Below are positions 26,810 to 33,951 of a stretch of DNA of 46,413 bases, one piece after another; position 1 is the stretch's first letter; the number at the start of each line of letters is the position of its first letter. The stretch comes from Candidatus Chloroheliaceae bacterium (GTDB taxonomy: Bacteria; Chloroflexota; Chloroflexia; Chloroheliales; Chloroheliaceae), in contig JACAUC010000015.1 of the NCBI GenBank assembly GCA_013390945.1, positions 1-46,413 of the forward strand, written 5' to 3'. The position numbers and the translations under genes are program-made. The notes under the pieces are model-generated. The model did not search any database. It was not told the DNA's origin and saw only the letters and a list, made by a program, of their open reading frames with translations.

Positions 26810-27781
26810 TTATTTGAACAATTCGTCAATCCATAGCCCTAAAGTCTGGTAAGCTTTATCCGCTTGTGAACTAGTTAACTTGCCAGCTTTGGTTGCGACC
26901 TCTAGTTGAGTTTTGCTGCTACTCAGGATAGTCGCTTTGATCTGTTGAGGATCGGCTTTTTGGGCCTTCACCACCTCGCCAAAAGATTTACCAGAGCGTA
27001 GCTCCTCTTCCAATTGGGCGGGGGTCAGGTTCAAGGCAGTGGCAGTAGCGTTTAGTACTGGAGTATAACACTGTGCCAAATCTTGAGTATTACCCTTAGC
27101 CGGGGCCAAAGATTTATGGAAAGTAACGGCCTCATCCAGCCAGATACCTACGGTCTGATTGGCTTTATCCGCCTGTTCCTGTGTCAATTTACCAGCCTTG
27201 ACTGCGGCCTCCAACTGCGTCTTAATACTGCTGGTTATAGCATCCTTCACCTTCGACAAATCCACCTGCTGAGTCTGAGCAATCTCCGCCAACGATTTAT
27301 CGGCCTGCAACTGAGCGGCTAAAGTCATGGGCGACAGGTTGAGGGTATTGGAAACCGACATAACCACAGGCATCAGGTACTGTCCCATCTCCTTAGCCTG
27401 CTCCAAACCAGCCACCATTTTAGCCGTCTTAGGCTGAGTTAAGAGACCTTTAAATCCATTCTTAGTCTGCTCCTTGATAAAGGTGGCTTGGGTCTGATTC
27501 AGATAGCCATCTTTGACCGCTTGATCGGTCGTGTCGCCTACCGCCTGACCGAGCGCGTTATTCAAGGTCGCCTCATCCACATTTAGCCGGGAAGCGAGAG
27601 CCTTGCTAAAATTGTCCAAAAGCTGCTGATTTCGGTCACTCATAGCGGTGGTTGTGGCCGCCTGAGCAACCGGGGCAGCATTGGCCTGATGGGAAAAAAC
27701 CGAGATACCCATAGAAATTACCAAAAGCAGTGTCAGCACACTGGATGACAAAATAATTAAACCTCTGCGTAAACGTCCCAT
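26810..27781 (-). CDS. Secreted helical-repeat protein of unknown function
   Basis: From the ATG at 27781 the protein has 323 residues. An N-terminal signal peptide (LIILSSSVLTLLLVISMGISVF…ANA) is followed by an all-helical region built from repeats of about 80-90 residues, each ending in a pattern like KAGKLTQEQADKANQTVGIW. Two copies are clear (about 200-225 and 296-321), and a weaker one precedes them (NQTQATFIKEQTKNG). The pattern is reminiscent of DUF2680-type exported proteins, but I do not assign a function. I prefer 27781 over the ATG at 27790 because AAGGAG then sits at a workable 10-base distance instead of 1. Confidence 0.7.
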   Translation of the reverse strand: MGRLRRGLIILSSSVLTLLLVISMGISVFSHQANAAPVAQAATTTAMSDRNQQLLDNFSKALASRLNVDEATLNNALGQAVGDTTDQAVKDGYLNQTQATFIKEQTKNGFKGLLTQPKTAKMVAGLEQAKEMGQYLMPVVMSVSNTLNLSPMTLAAQLQADKSLAEIAQTQQVDLSKVKDAITSSIKTQLEAAVKAGKLTQEQADKANQTVGIWLDEAVTFHKSLAPAKGNTQDLAQCYTPVLNATATALNLTPAQLEEELRSGKSFGEVVKAQKADPQQIKATILSSSKTQLEVATKAGKLTSSQADKAYQTLGLWIDELFK

Positions 27782-28145
27782 AACGTACATACTCCTTTTC
27801 CTGAATTATTTGATTGGCTAAACCCAAATCGTGATTTGACCTTTATCGGACGACCAGCCGAACGGTCAGACGAGGGGTTTGGCAACCGCCTTTGTTAAAG
27901 ACTGTCTAGGGTTAATTTAACACGCTATTATGACAGCCAGATGACTTTCCCAAAATTGGCTAAAGAGTAAAGTAGGCTAAAATTGTCTCATCTCAAGGGG
28001 TAGGGGTTCCCCCTTCACCCACCACCAAGGTGATTAGTTTGGCACTTTTAACCTAAGACAACAATAGTTACCGTCCCTGCGAATTTAAAGAGACCGAGGC
28101 TGGCGGTTATGAGTTACTTTTCCAATTTCCAATGGTTAAAAGGAG

Positions 28146-28600
28146 CAAATCCAAGAACTGCTACGGTTTATAGATTGGATAAATGGTTTTGCCAAAGGAC
28201 GTGGAGCCTTTGGCTCAAGCCCGTTTAGCCCATTTAGAGGAGGAGGCAAAAATGGCTTATGTCACCAGTTTTGAGCGTTTGGGTATCGAAAAGGGACGGA
28301 AGGAGGGATGGGAGAGAGGTAGAGAAGAAGGTATCAAGGAGGAACTGTCAACAAACGGGGGCAATGGAGATTGTGCGGTGGCTACTCAAGCACAAATTCA
28401 GGCAATTTACACCCGAAATAGAGCAGCAAATTGGTACTTTAACCCTAATGCAACTGGAGAACCTAACCGACCGTTTATTGAATTTTTCCACCCGTGCTGA
28501 TCTTGAAGTATGGTTGCAATCTCAAAAAGAGCCATCTCCAACAGGAGGGACGGTATTAATCGCGGGAGGAGCCAGCAAGAGCCAAGGGACATTCACTTAG
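28146..28600 (+). pseudogene. Broken Rpn-family/DUF4351 gene (PD-(D/E)XK transposase-like)
   Basis: Remnants of one protein are spread over three frames. QIQELLRFIDWIN (from 28146) is followed by LPKDVEPLAQARLAHLEEEAK and the charged GIEKGRKEGWERGREEG stretch (frame of 28183). The DUF4351-like tail TPEIEQQIGTLTLMQLENLT and LLNFSTRADLEVWL comes last (frame of 28259). Order and content match the C-terminal half of Rpn/PD-(D/E)XK nuclease-family proteins, so two frameshifts (near 28180 and near 28345) and loss of the N-terminal nuclease domain are inferred. It lies in a roughly 860-bp gap whose first 360 bases hold nothing else I recognise. Confidence 0.7.
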
Positions 28601-28638
28601 CAGAGCAATTTCCCACGATGTGTAAGAAATTGCTCTGC
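28600..28638. repeat. Palindromic element of the GCAGAGCAATTTC type
   Basis: A perfect 13-bp inverted repeat, GCAGAGCAATTTC (28600-28612) and its complement (28626-28638), overlaps the end of the pseudogene and lies 10 bases from the stop of the minus-strand gene. The GCRGAGCAATxTCCCACRA theme recurs at 32909. It may serve as a terminator. Confidence 0.75.
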
Positions 28639-28647
28639 CAATTGATT

Positions 28648-30825
28648 TTAGTTGGTGGTCGTAACACACAAGAGCTTATTACCACTACCAATAGCCCTTA
28701 TCTGCCGCCCTTTGAACTTTTTGACCTGTACTCCATAGAGTAGGTTAGTACCATTAAGCACTAGCCCATCTGTTACTGTCGTAACCCCTGAACCGTCAAT
28801 GATTACAGACGGTTTACCATTGGTACAAAGACCCTGTAGATTTATACCTGCCCAAATATCGGGTAATTTACCCTTAACCTGAATGGTACTTACACCGCTA
28901 AAGGTAATGGTCTTATATGTACTAGTGCGAGCTTGTAACAGAGCATAGGACAAAGTACCGGGACTATTACCGTCGGTCTGCTCTCCTAAATCCACCGCAT
29001 TAGTTACCGCCAGCGTGGGTAGTGCTGGTGTTACAGAAAAGCTCAACTGAGCGGCGTTGGTGGCATCAAAATACTCTATTTTAAGTTGATGAGAACCAGC
29101 ACTAATCGCCCCCGTCCAGCTATCTTGGGTATACGTCCGGGCGATCCATTTATCAATCACCAAAGTATTATCTAGCCAAACCCTTACACCATCATCCGAA
29201 CCAGCCGTGATAGTATAGTTGCCCGCCGTAAAAGTCTCGGTACGGGTAAGACGGGCCGACCAGTTATTATCAAATATACCGGGTAGCGGATTGTACCAGC
29301 CCCAATTATAATTAAAATTGAGGTTCGGTTCGGCAGCGATAGAGGCAATCCCACAACCTAAAACCGGATTGTTGTAATACTCGATCCGCCAACCAGTAGT
29401 AGCTATACTAGCCCAAGGCACCGAAGCATAGGTAGCACCATTCTGGTAGATATAGGCATTACTAAAACTCTGCCGCAACTGCCCATTCACCACGTAAGGA
29501 TCTGAGGTAGCTGCGCCAAAATTCGCATAGTTGCCCGTCCACTCATAGTAAGTACCTAGCCCATCCAGCGTATAGTAGGCTTTACAAGTGCCTGCTGGTA
29601 CAGCGTTAGCATTTTCCCAATTCTCATCCTGAAGAATAGCGTTCCCTCGACCTGCCGCAAAATTCCAATTAAAGTTTTGGCGTACCAAACTATTCCACCA
29701 GTAAACCCCACCACTAGGTGGCCCCATTACCGCCGCACCGCCTGCCCTAGCCCACGCTTGTTGAAAGGAGGCCTGTCGGGTGGAGCCTTGCCCCACAGTG
29801 GCGGGTGGGGTCATTACGTTAATATTTAGGGTTATGACCTTATCGCCAAAACGAAGCTTATTTTCAGCTAAAAGCTGGAAAGATTCGGTGTACGTGCCAT
29901 CGGCTAGATTGCCCGGCACTAATAGTGGAATGATAAAAGTAGCATATTGACCAGGTGCCACACTAGCCTGCTCCATCACTACACGACCTGCATCAAGCCA
30001 ACCGCCCACACCCGCACCGGGGAAAAATGGGCTTAAATGGTCCACCGGATTAACTGTACCTAAGCGGACAGGCGTTTGCGTCCCATCCCGCAGCCAAGTT
30101 ACCGTGCCAATATTCCACGTAGTAACAATTAGCGTCGCCATACTACCCGGAGTTAAATTAACCGAACCAAGACTTTGCCAAGCAAACTGAGAGGCATACT
30201 CAGAAGAACCAAACTGTGTGAAGTGAACGAACATATTAGCCGAGATATATACTCCAGTGGAGGTATAACCCGTCAGGTATCCACTACTGATGGGTAAATC
30301 GAGTAATTGACCATTAGCGGTACCAATTACTTTTGTATCTCCGATGGTAGCACCAAGAGTAGTCACAATAGCTACATGCCAGTGAGGATTGCCGTCCGAT
30401 CCCTTAAAAACCAGCAAATCGCCCGGTTCGAGGCCAGAGGGTGGGGGTGCCGCATAGTTAGTGGCATCCATCTGTTGACCCAAAGGGGAGTTAAGTTGGG
30501 AGACTATAGAAGAAGAATTTTGTATCAATGTCCCATTACCCGTATCAGTAAAGACTCGGTAGACATAGCCAGAACAATCAAACCCATACTTACCCAGACT
30601 AGCGTTCCATATGCCCTCACGGTAAGCCAAGTCATTAGTATAATACATGGGCTGAGCGGCCCAGTAACGCGCCTTGGCAATAACATCACTTCGCGAACTG
30701 TATGCCTTAGCCACCTGAGGCGGGTTTATTTCAATCAGACCAGTTAAAAGCCCGGTCAATAGCAAACTCAAAACGCTTATTAGGAAAAATCTAGTTCTGT
30801 ATGGGTAGTGTCGTCTAGTTTCCAT
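28648..30825 (-). CDS. Secreted multidomain NlpC/P60-like protein with NBR1-Ig and PA14 domains
   Basis: The 725-residue protein has a signal peptide (about 12-42). An NlpC/P60-type cysteine peptidase-like domain follows, with nucleophile context YGFDCSGYVYRVF (Cys84) and HWHVAIVT (His148/His150). Next is an NBR1-like Ig domain (about 225-335, TPGSMATLIVTTWNIGTVTWL). A region with LGFP-like features (about 350-470) leads to a PA14 domain (about 480-600, with AGSDDGVRVWLDNTLVIDKW). The C-terminal part resembles the start of a beta-helix (LGEQTDGNSPGTLSYAL). Together they suggest a surface or extracellular peptidoglycan hydrolase with carbohydrate-binding modules; substrate and true activity are unproven. 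AAGGAG lies 11 bases before the start. Confidence 0.8.
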   Translation of the reverse strand: METRRHYPYRTRFFLISVLSLLLTGLLTGLIEINPPQVAKAYSSRSDVIAKARYWAAQPMYYTNDLAYREGIWNASLGKYGFDCSGYVYRVFTDTGNGTLIQNSSSIVSQLNSPLGQQMDATNYAAPPPSGLEPGDLLVFKGSDGNPHWHVAIVTTLGATIGDTKVIGTANGQLLDLPISSGYLTGYTSTGVYISANMFVHFTQFGSSEYASQFAWQSLGSVNLTPGSMATLIVTTWNIGTVTWLRDGTQTPVRLGTVNPVDHLSPFFPGAGVGGWLDAGRVVMEQASVAPGQYATFIIPLLVPGNLADGTYTESFQLLAENKLRFGDKVITLNINVMTPPATVGQGSTRQASFQQAWARAGGAAVMGPPSGGVYWWNSLVRQNFNWNFAAGRGNAILQDENWENANAVPAGTCKAYYTLDGLGTYYEWTGNYANFGAATSDPYVVNGQLRQSFSNAYIYQNGATYASVPWASIATTGWRIEYYNNPVLGCGIASIAAEPNLNFNYNWGWYNPLPGIFDNNWSARLTRTETFTAGNYTITAGSDDGVRVWLDNTLVIDKWIARTYTQDSWTGAISAGSHQLKIEYFDATNAAQLSFSVTPALPTLAVTNAVDLGEQTDGNSPGTLSYALLQARTSTYKTITFSGVSTIQVKGKLPDIWAGINLQGLCTNGKPSVIIDGSGVTTVTDGLVLNGTNLLYGVQVKKFKGRQIRAIGSGNKLLCVTTTN

Positions 30826-31038
30826 AACTACTTTGACTCCTTCTCGCTAATAAATGGTTCCAAACACACAGCTGCATACTGCATCTTTAAATGGTACTAA
30901 AGAAGATTAATTCCCTCCAAATGCTTTATAATAGTAATTATTAACGCCTGTCTCCTTTATCAGAAGAGACAGTTCGATAGAACTATTCAAAATGGCAGTT
31001 CTTAATAAACCCTATCTTTGAATTGGGTTTAAATTTCG

Positions 31039-31065
31039 CCAGTGGTAGATTACTCTTACCACTGG
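31039..31065. repeat. Short hairpin in the 31-kb intergenic region
   Basis: A perfect 9-bp stem CCAGTGGTA/TACCACTGG with a 9-base loop lies in the 481-bp divergent gap between the NlpC-like and HTH-WD40 genes. Its role is not clear. Confidence 0.55.
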
Positions 31066-31159
31066 TGCAGATGATGTATCTTTCCGAGGGTGAAATAGAC
31101 ACAAATTCTATATTCAACAAGAGTTATAAAGCAAAAATGGGTAGATAACAATCCTTTTT

Positions 31160-31232
31160 CTTCCGGTTTTGATTACCGGAAGTTCCGGTTTTACTCCTAG
31201 AACTTCCGGTTTTAGAGCCAAAACCGGAAGTT
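31160..31232. promoter_or_regulatory. Cluster of CTTCCGGTTTT palindromes (candidate operators)
   Basis: Five copies of the box (A)CTTCCGGT(TTT) occur in 73 bases: forward at 31160, reverse at 31175, forward at 31183, forward at 31202 and reverse at 31220. The first pair forms an 8-bp palindrome. The last pair forms a perfect 13-bp stem, AACTTCCGGTTTT (31201-31213) with 31220-31232, around a 6-base loop. They lie 75-147 bases before the HTH-WD40 start, so an autoregulatory operator cluster is plausible. The final stem runs into AACGTTTTT and could also terminate transcription. Confidence 0.6.
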
Positions 31233-31306
31233 AACGTTTTTCTGCCAAATTTTGGCTTTACTTGGTAAAGTCAGGCCGCCAAAAGAGAGATGAGGTAAGT
31301 ATTTGA

Positions 31307-32899
31307 ATGAGTACCAACAGCTTTAACAAAGAGTCGGAGAGCCTCCGAAATTTTGGGAATTTGTGTTATCAATATCGCAAAAATCTTAAACTAACCCAGC
31401 CTCAATTGGGTGAATTAGTGGGAACCACGTACCGACCAATTCAGGCATGGGAAAATAGCGAAAGCTTCCCTAAGCCTAAAAATCTTAAACGATTGATTGA
31501 AATATTCCTAACGGAGGGTGCTTTTACGGTAGGGCGGGAATTAGCTGAAGCCGAAGAGTTATGGGAAAAGTCACAACAGAAAGTGGCCTTTGATAAAGAG
31601 TGGTTTCTTGAAACCCAACAGAAACCGCTTACCTTCTCACCACCTGAACTAGCCTCCCAAGTGCCTTCTCCTCTTCCTAAGCCATCAGATGTAGAAAGCA
31701 ATAGTTCAAGTGTAGGACAGGTGGAAAAGGAGCGTGAAAGCGAGGGATACTTTGCCGTTAGCCTCAATCTGGAGCAGAATTTAGAAAAGGTATATCCTGT
31801 CAAAAACGAGACCCCGTTGACTCTCCCAACCCTTACTGCATCCAAAGTACGCTTTCTTAAACCACGCACTTTGCTCTTAATTGGATTGACTGGAGTTCTT
31901 TTTCTCACGGGTTTAGCTTTATTATTGGTTAATTTCCTTTCAGATACTGCCCCTATGGTAATAAAACCAGCCAAAAATATTATAGTAGGTCAAACCATAG
32001 CGGTCAATCAGGTGGCTTTTAGCCCCGACGGAAAATACTTGGCTAGTGCCGATGGCGATTCTACCCTGAAATTATGGGAACTTGGTGCAGACGGTCTGCC
32101 TACCGAAAGGATGCCCAAGAATCTGCTAGGACACACTAGCTATGTCTATGCCACCTCCTTTAGTCGGGATGGCAAATTCTTAGTGAGTGCTAGTGACGAT
32201 CAAGCCATTAAGCTTTGGGAGCCACGTTTGGATGATGAACTCAGTCTAAAACCTTCCAAGACTATCACTGGCACTACTAAAGAGATGTGGTGTGTGGTGG
32301 TAAGTCCTTCCAACAAGCTTTTAGCTACTGCCGGAGCTAACAATACGGCGGTCATTTGGAATATAGAGACGGGCGAGATCTTCAAAACACTCGTGGGACA
32401 TAGTGGTAAGGTTTGGGAATTAGCCTTTAGTCCAGATGGTCAGACTTTGGCAACAGCCAGTGCTGATTCCACTATTAAGCTTTGGGACGTTCAAACCGGA
32501 CAGGAGCTATATACCTTTAGGGGACATACCGATCAGGCTAACACCCTTGCTTTTAGTCCTGACGGCAAAATTTTGGCAAGTGGCAGTTGGGACAGAACCA
32601 TTAAGCTTTGGAAACTAGATACCCATAAGGAGCTACTGACCCTCTCCGGCCATTCTGCTAGGGTAAACTCGATTGCCTTTGCTCCAAATGGGCAAGTCCT
32701 GATTAGTGGTGGTAAGGATAAGCTGGTGAAGCTTTGGAAAGTCTCTACAGGTGAAGTGCTAGAGACCCTGACAGGCTACGATAGTGAGATTTACACAGTA
32801 GCCCTTCACCCTAACGGCAAGAGTTTAGCTAGTGGAACCGAATTAGGGGAGGGCGCACCGCAAGGTACAATTAAGTTTTGGAAATTAAACCTAAGATAG
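31307..32899 (+). CDS. HTH (XRE)-TM-WD40 one-piece sensor-like protein
   Basis: In this 530-residue protein, an N-terminal XRE-type helix-turn-helix (about 16-73, LTQPQLGELVGTTYRPIQAWE) is joined by a charged linker to one membrane helix (about 188-212). A complete seven-bladed WD40 propeller follows (about 225-530), with repeats such as AFSPDGKYLASADGDSTLKLW and AFSPDGQTLATASADSTIKLW. The HTH would face the cytoplasm and the propeller the outside, so it may link an external protein signal to DNA binding. Family members usually place WD40 after NB-ARC, TIR or kinase domains; the direct HTH-TM-WD40 order is uncommon. The ribosome site is weak (GAGG, 12 bases off). Confidence 0.85.
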   Translation: MSTNSFNKESESLRNFGNLCYQYRKNLKLTQPQLGELVGTTYRPIQAWENSESFPKPKNLKRLIEIFLTEGAFTVGRELAEAEELWEKSQQKVAFDKEWFLETQQKPLTFSPPELASQVPSPLPKPSDVESNSSSVGQVEKERESEGYFAVSLNLEQNLEKVYPVKNETPLTLPTLTASKVRFLKPRTLLLIGLTGVLFLTGLALLLVNFLSDTAPMVIKPAKNIIVGQTIAVNQVAFSPDGKYLASADGDSTLKLWELGADGLPTERMPKNLLGHTSYVYATSFSRDGKFLVSASDDQAIKLWEPRLDDELSLKPSKTITGTTKEMWCVVVSPSNKLLATAGANNTAVIWNIETGEIFKTLVGHSGKVWELAFSPDGQTLATASADSTIKLWDVQTGQELYTFRGHTDQANTLAFSPDGKILASGSWDRTIKLWKLDTHKELLTLSGHSARVNSIAFAPNGQVLISGGKDKLVKLWKVSTGEVLETLTGYDSEIYTVALHPNGKSLASGTELGEGAPQGTIKFWKLNLR

Positions 32900-32908
32900 A
32901 AGATCAAT

Positions 32909-32960
32909 TGGCGGAGCAATATCCCACAAATATCTAAAACTGTAGGATGCTGCTCTGCCA
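32909..32960. repeat. TGGCGGAGCAATATCCCACA palindromic element
   Basis: Arms 32909-32928 and 32941-32960 pair at 16 of 20 positions. The right arm, TGTAGGATGCTGCTCTGCCA, is very close to the inner arm of the mobile element at 40455. It separates convergent genes and may act as a terminator. Confidence 0.7.
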
Positions 32961-32969
32961 CTTGAAAAA

Positions 32970-33404
32970 CTATTTACCATGCCACTGGAGTTCAGCATCT
33001 TTCCAGATCTGGTCGAACATTACCCTTAGCTGTTCACTAAAACTTTTTATATCCTCGGTGAGGCTTGGGTCAAGGTATTCGAGCATTATGGTTTGGGCCA
33101 AGCTAATAAAAGCTTGATCGTATTGAGCTTTGTGGAAATTATTATTATGCAGGACGGCCTCAACCTCCCATTTTAGGAAGTTCTGAAAAGTGGTCAAATC
33201 GCCAGTGATAAGGCTTAGTTGTATCATAGAGACACATTCTCTTGCTACGGTACGAGCTAGGACAGAAGAAGAATATTGAGCAAGAAGACCATATTTGAGA
33301 GTTCGGTCGGCCAATTCTATTTCGATAACCTCTGCGGACTGGTCTACGGCAGCGGCTAAAGCGGGATAGGCTGCCTTTAAACTTAGCGCGGATTGGGTTG
33401 TCAT
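32970..33404 (-). CDS. Hypothetical helical protein
   Basis: The 144-residue protein has no signal peptide or membrane segment. It is predicted to be almost fully alpha-helical, with a conserved-looking ARECVSMIQLSLITGDLTTFQNFLKWE segment in the middle, but I do not recognise a family. The start ATG at 33404 has GGGAGTCC about 8 bases upstream. It is convergent with the HTH-WD40 gene and divergent from the FolD-like operon. The alternation of helices and the lack of catalytic-looking motifs suggest a binding or regulatory role, which is only a guess. Confidence 0.6.
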   Translation of the reverse strand: MTTQSALSLKAAYPALAAAVDQSAEVIEIELADRTLKYGLLAQYSSSVLARTVARECVSMIQLSLITGDLTTFQNFLKWEVEAVLHNNNFHKAQYDQAFISLAQTIMLEYLDPSLTEDIKSFSEQLRVMFDQIWKDAELQWHGK

Positions 33405-33506
33405 AATTAGGACTCCCTTTTTGAATTACTTATCTATGGGTACTACAGTATAAGATTTTGGAACCAATAGAAGGTCAGAGAAATTTACTATCTTCCTTAA
33501 CCCTCT

Positions 33507-33615
33507 TTTAATTGTACACCTGATTAGAGGTGGACTGCAACACATCATTCCTTTTAATCTTAGAACGAATAGCGTTCGCCTTTAATTGTACACCTGATTA
33601 GAGGTGGACTGCAAC
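33507..33615 (-). CRISPR. CRISPR-like locus: two 35-bp repeats and one 39-bp spacer
   Basis: Two identical 35-bp repeats (33507-33541 and 33581-33615) flank 39 bp of unique sequence. Read on the minus strand the repeat begins GTTGCAGTCCACCTCTAATC and ends TGTACAATTAAA. It contains the internal stem CACCT/AGGTG, and GTTGCA start plus ATTAAA end are typical of class 1 CRISPR repeats. Lengths also fit. No cas gene is in the window and two repeats can arise by duplication, so this is a candidate only. Confidence 0.45.
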
Positions 33616-33640
33616 TGGTTTAAAAGCAATACCTTTCAAA

Positions 33641-33688
33641 CAAGCCCCTGTAGGAGGGATTTCCAAGTCGGCTGACCGCCCGATTTGA
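33641..33688 (+). repeat. CTGTAGGAGGG palindromic repeat, copy 3 with inverted arm
   Basis: The head AAGCCCCTGTAGGAGGG and the tail CCCGATTTG are shared with 21036-21093. The middle, AAGTCGGCTGACCGCCC, is the exact reverse complement of the GGGCGGTCAGCCGACTT arm there, so the hairpin arm has been kept in the other orientation. Confidence 0.7.
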
Positions 33689-33750
33689 GGCAAGCCCTGC
33701 TTTGGCTAGAGCAAGTTCTCAAATTGGGGGCCTATTATACTTTCAGACCA

Positions 33751-33780
33751 TTGACATTTCCCCTCTGAATTTGAGATAAT
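33751..33780 (+). promoter_or_regulatory. Promoter of the FolD-like/DUF4388 operon
   Basis: TTGACA (33751-33756), an 18-base spacer and GATAAT (33775-33780) lie in the 547-bp divergent gap. They imply a transcript starting near 33787 with a leader of about 165 bases before the first gene. Confidence 0.6.
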
Positions 33781-33786
33781 GAGCTT

Positions 33787-33951
33787 TGAAAGGCAAACCA
33801 AATGAGGTGAGTGGTTTGCAAATCAGCCAAAAACGGCAAGGGCGACCCCTTGTGAAGGCTATGGGCGAGTACAAAAGCAGCCCTACACTTTTGGGCAACG
33901 TAATAATTTAATATTTCCGGCTCTATTATAGCTACAAGGAGGAGTACGCTC
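33787..33951 (+). promoter_or_regulatory. Structured 5' leader of the FolD-like operon
   Basis: The leader contains several stems: GCAAACCA/TGGTTTGC (33793-33800 with 33812-33819), CAAGGG/CCCTTG (33837-33842 with 33847-33852), and two mutually exclusive ones, GGGC/GCCC (33863-33866 with 33880-33883) and CAAAAG/CTTTTG (33872-33877 with 33888-33893). Competing stems before a strong ribosome site suggest regulation of translation. It does not match a riboswitch consensus that I can recall with confidence. Confidence 0.35.

Noticed and set aside
33787-33860. c-di-GMP (GEMM-I) riboswitch upstream of the FolD-like gene
   Set aside because: Only short pieces (GGCAAACC and GCAAA) match; the conserved GGGACGCAAAGCC stretch and second helix are not there.
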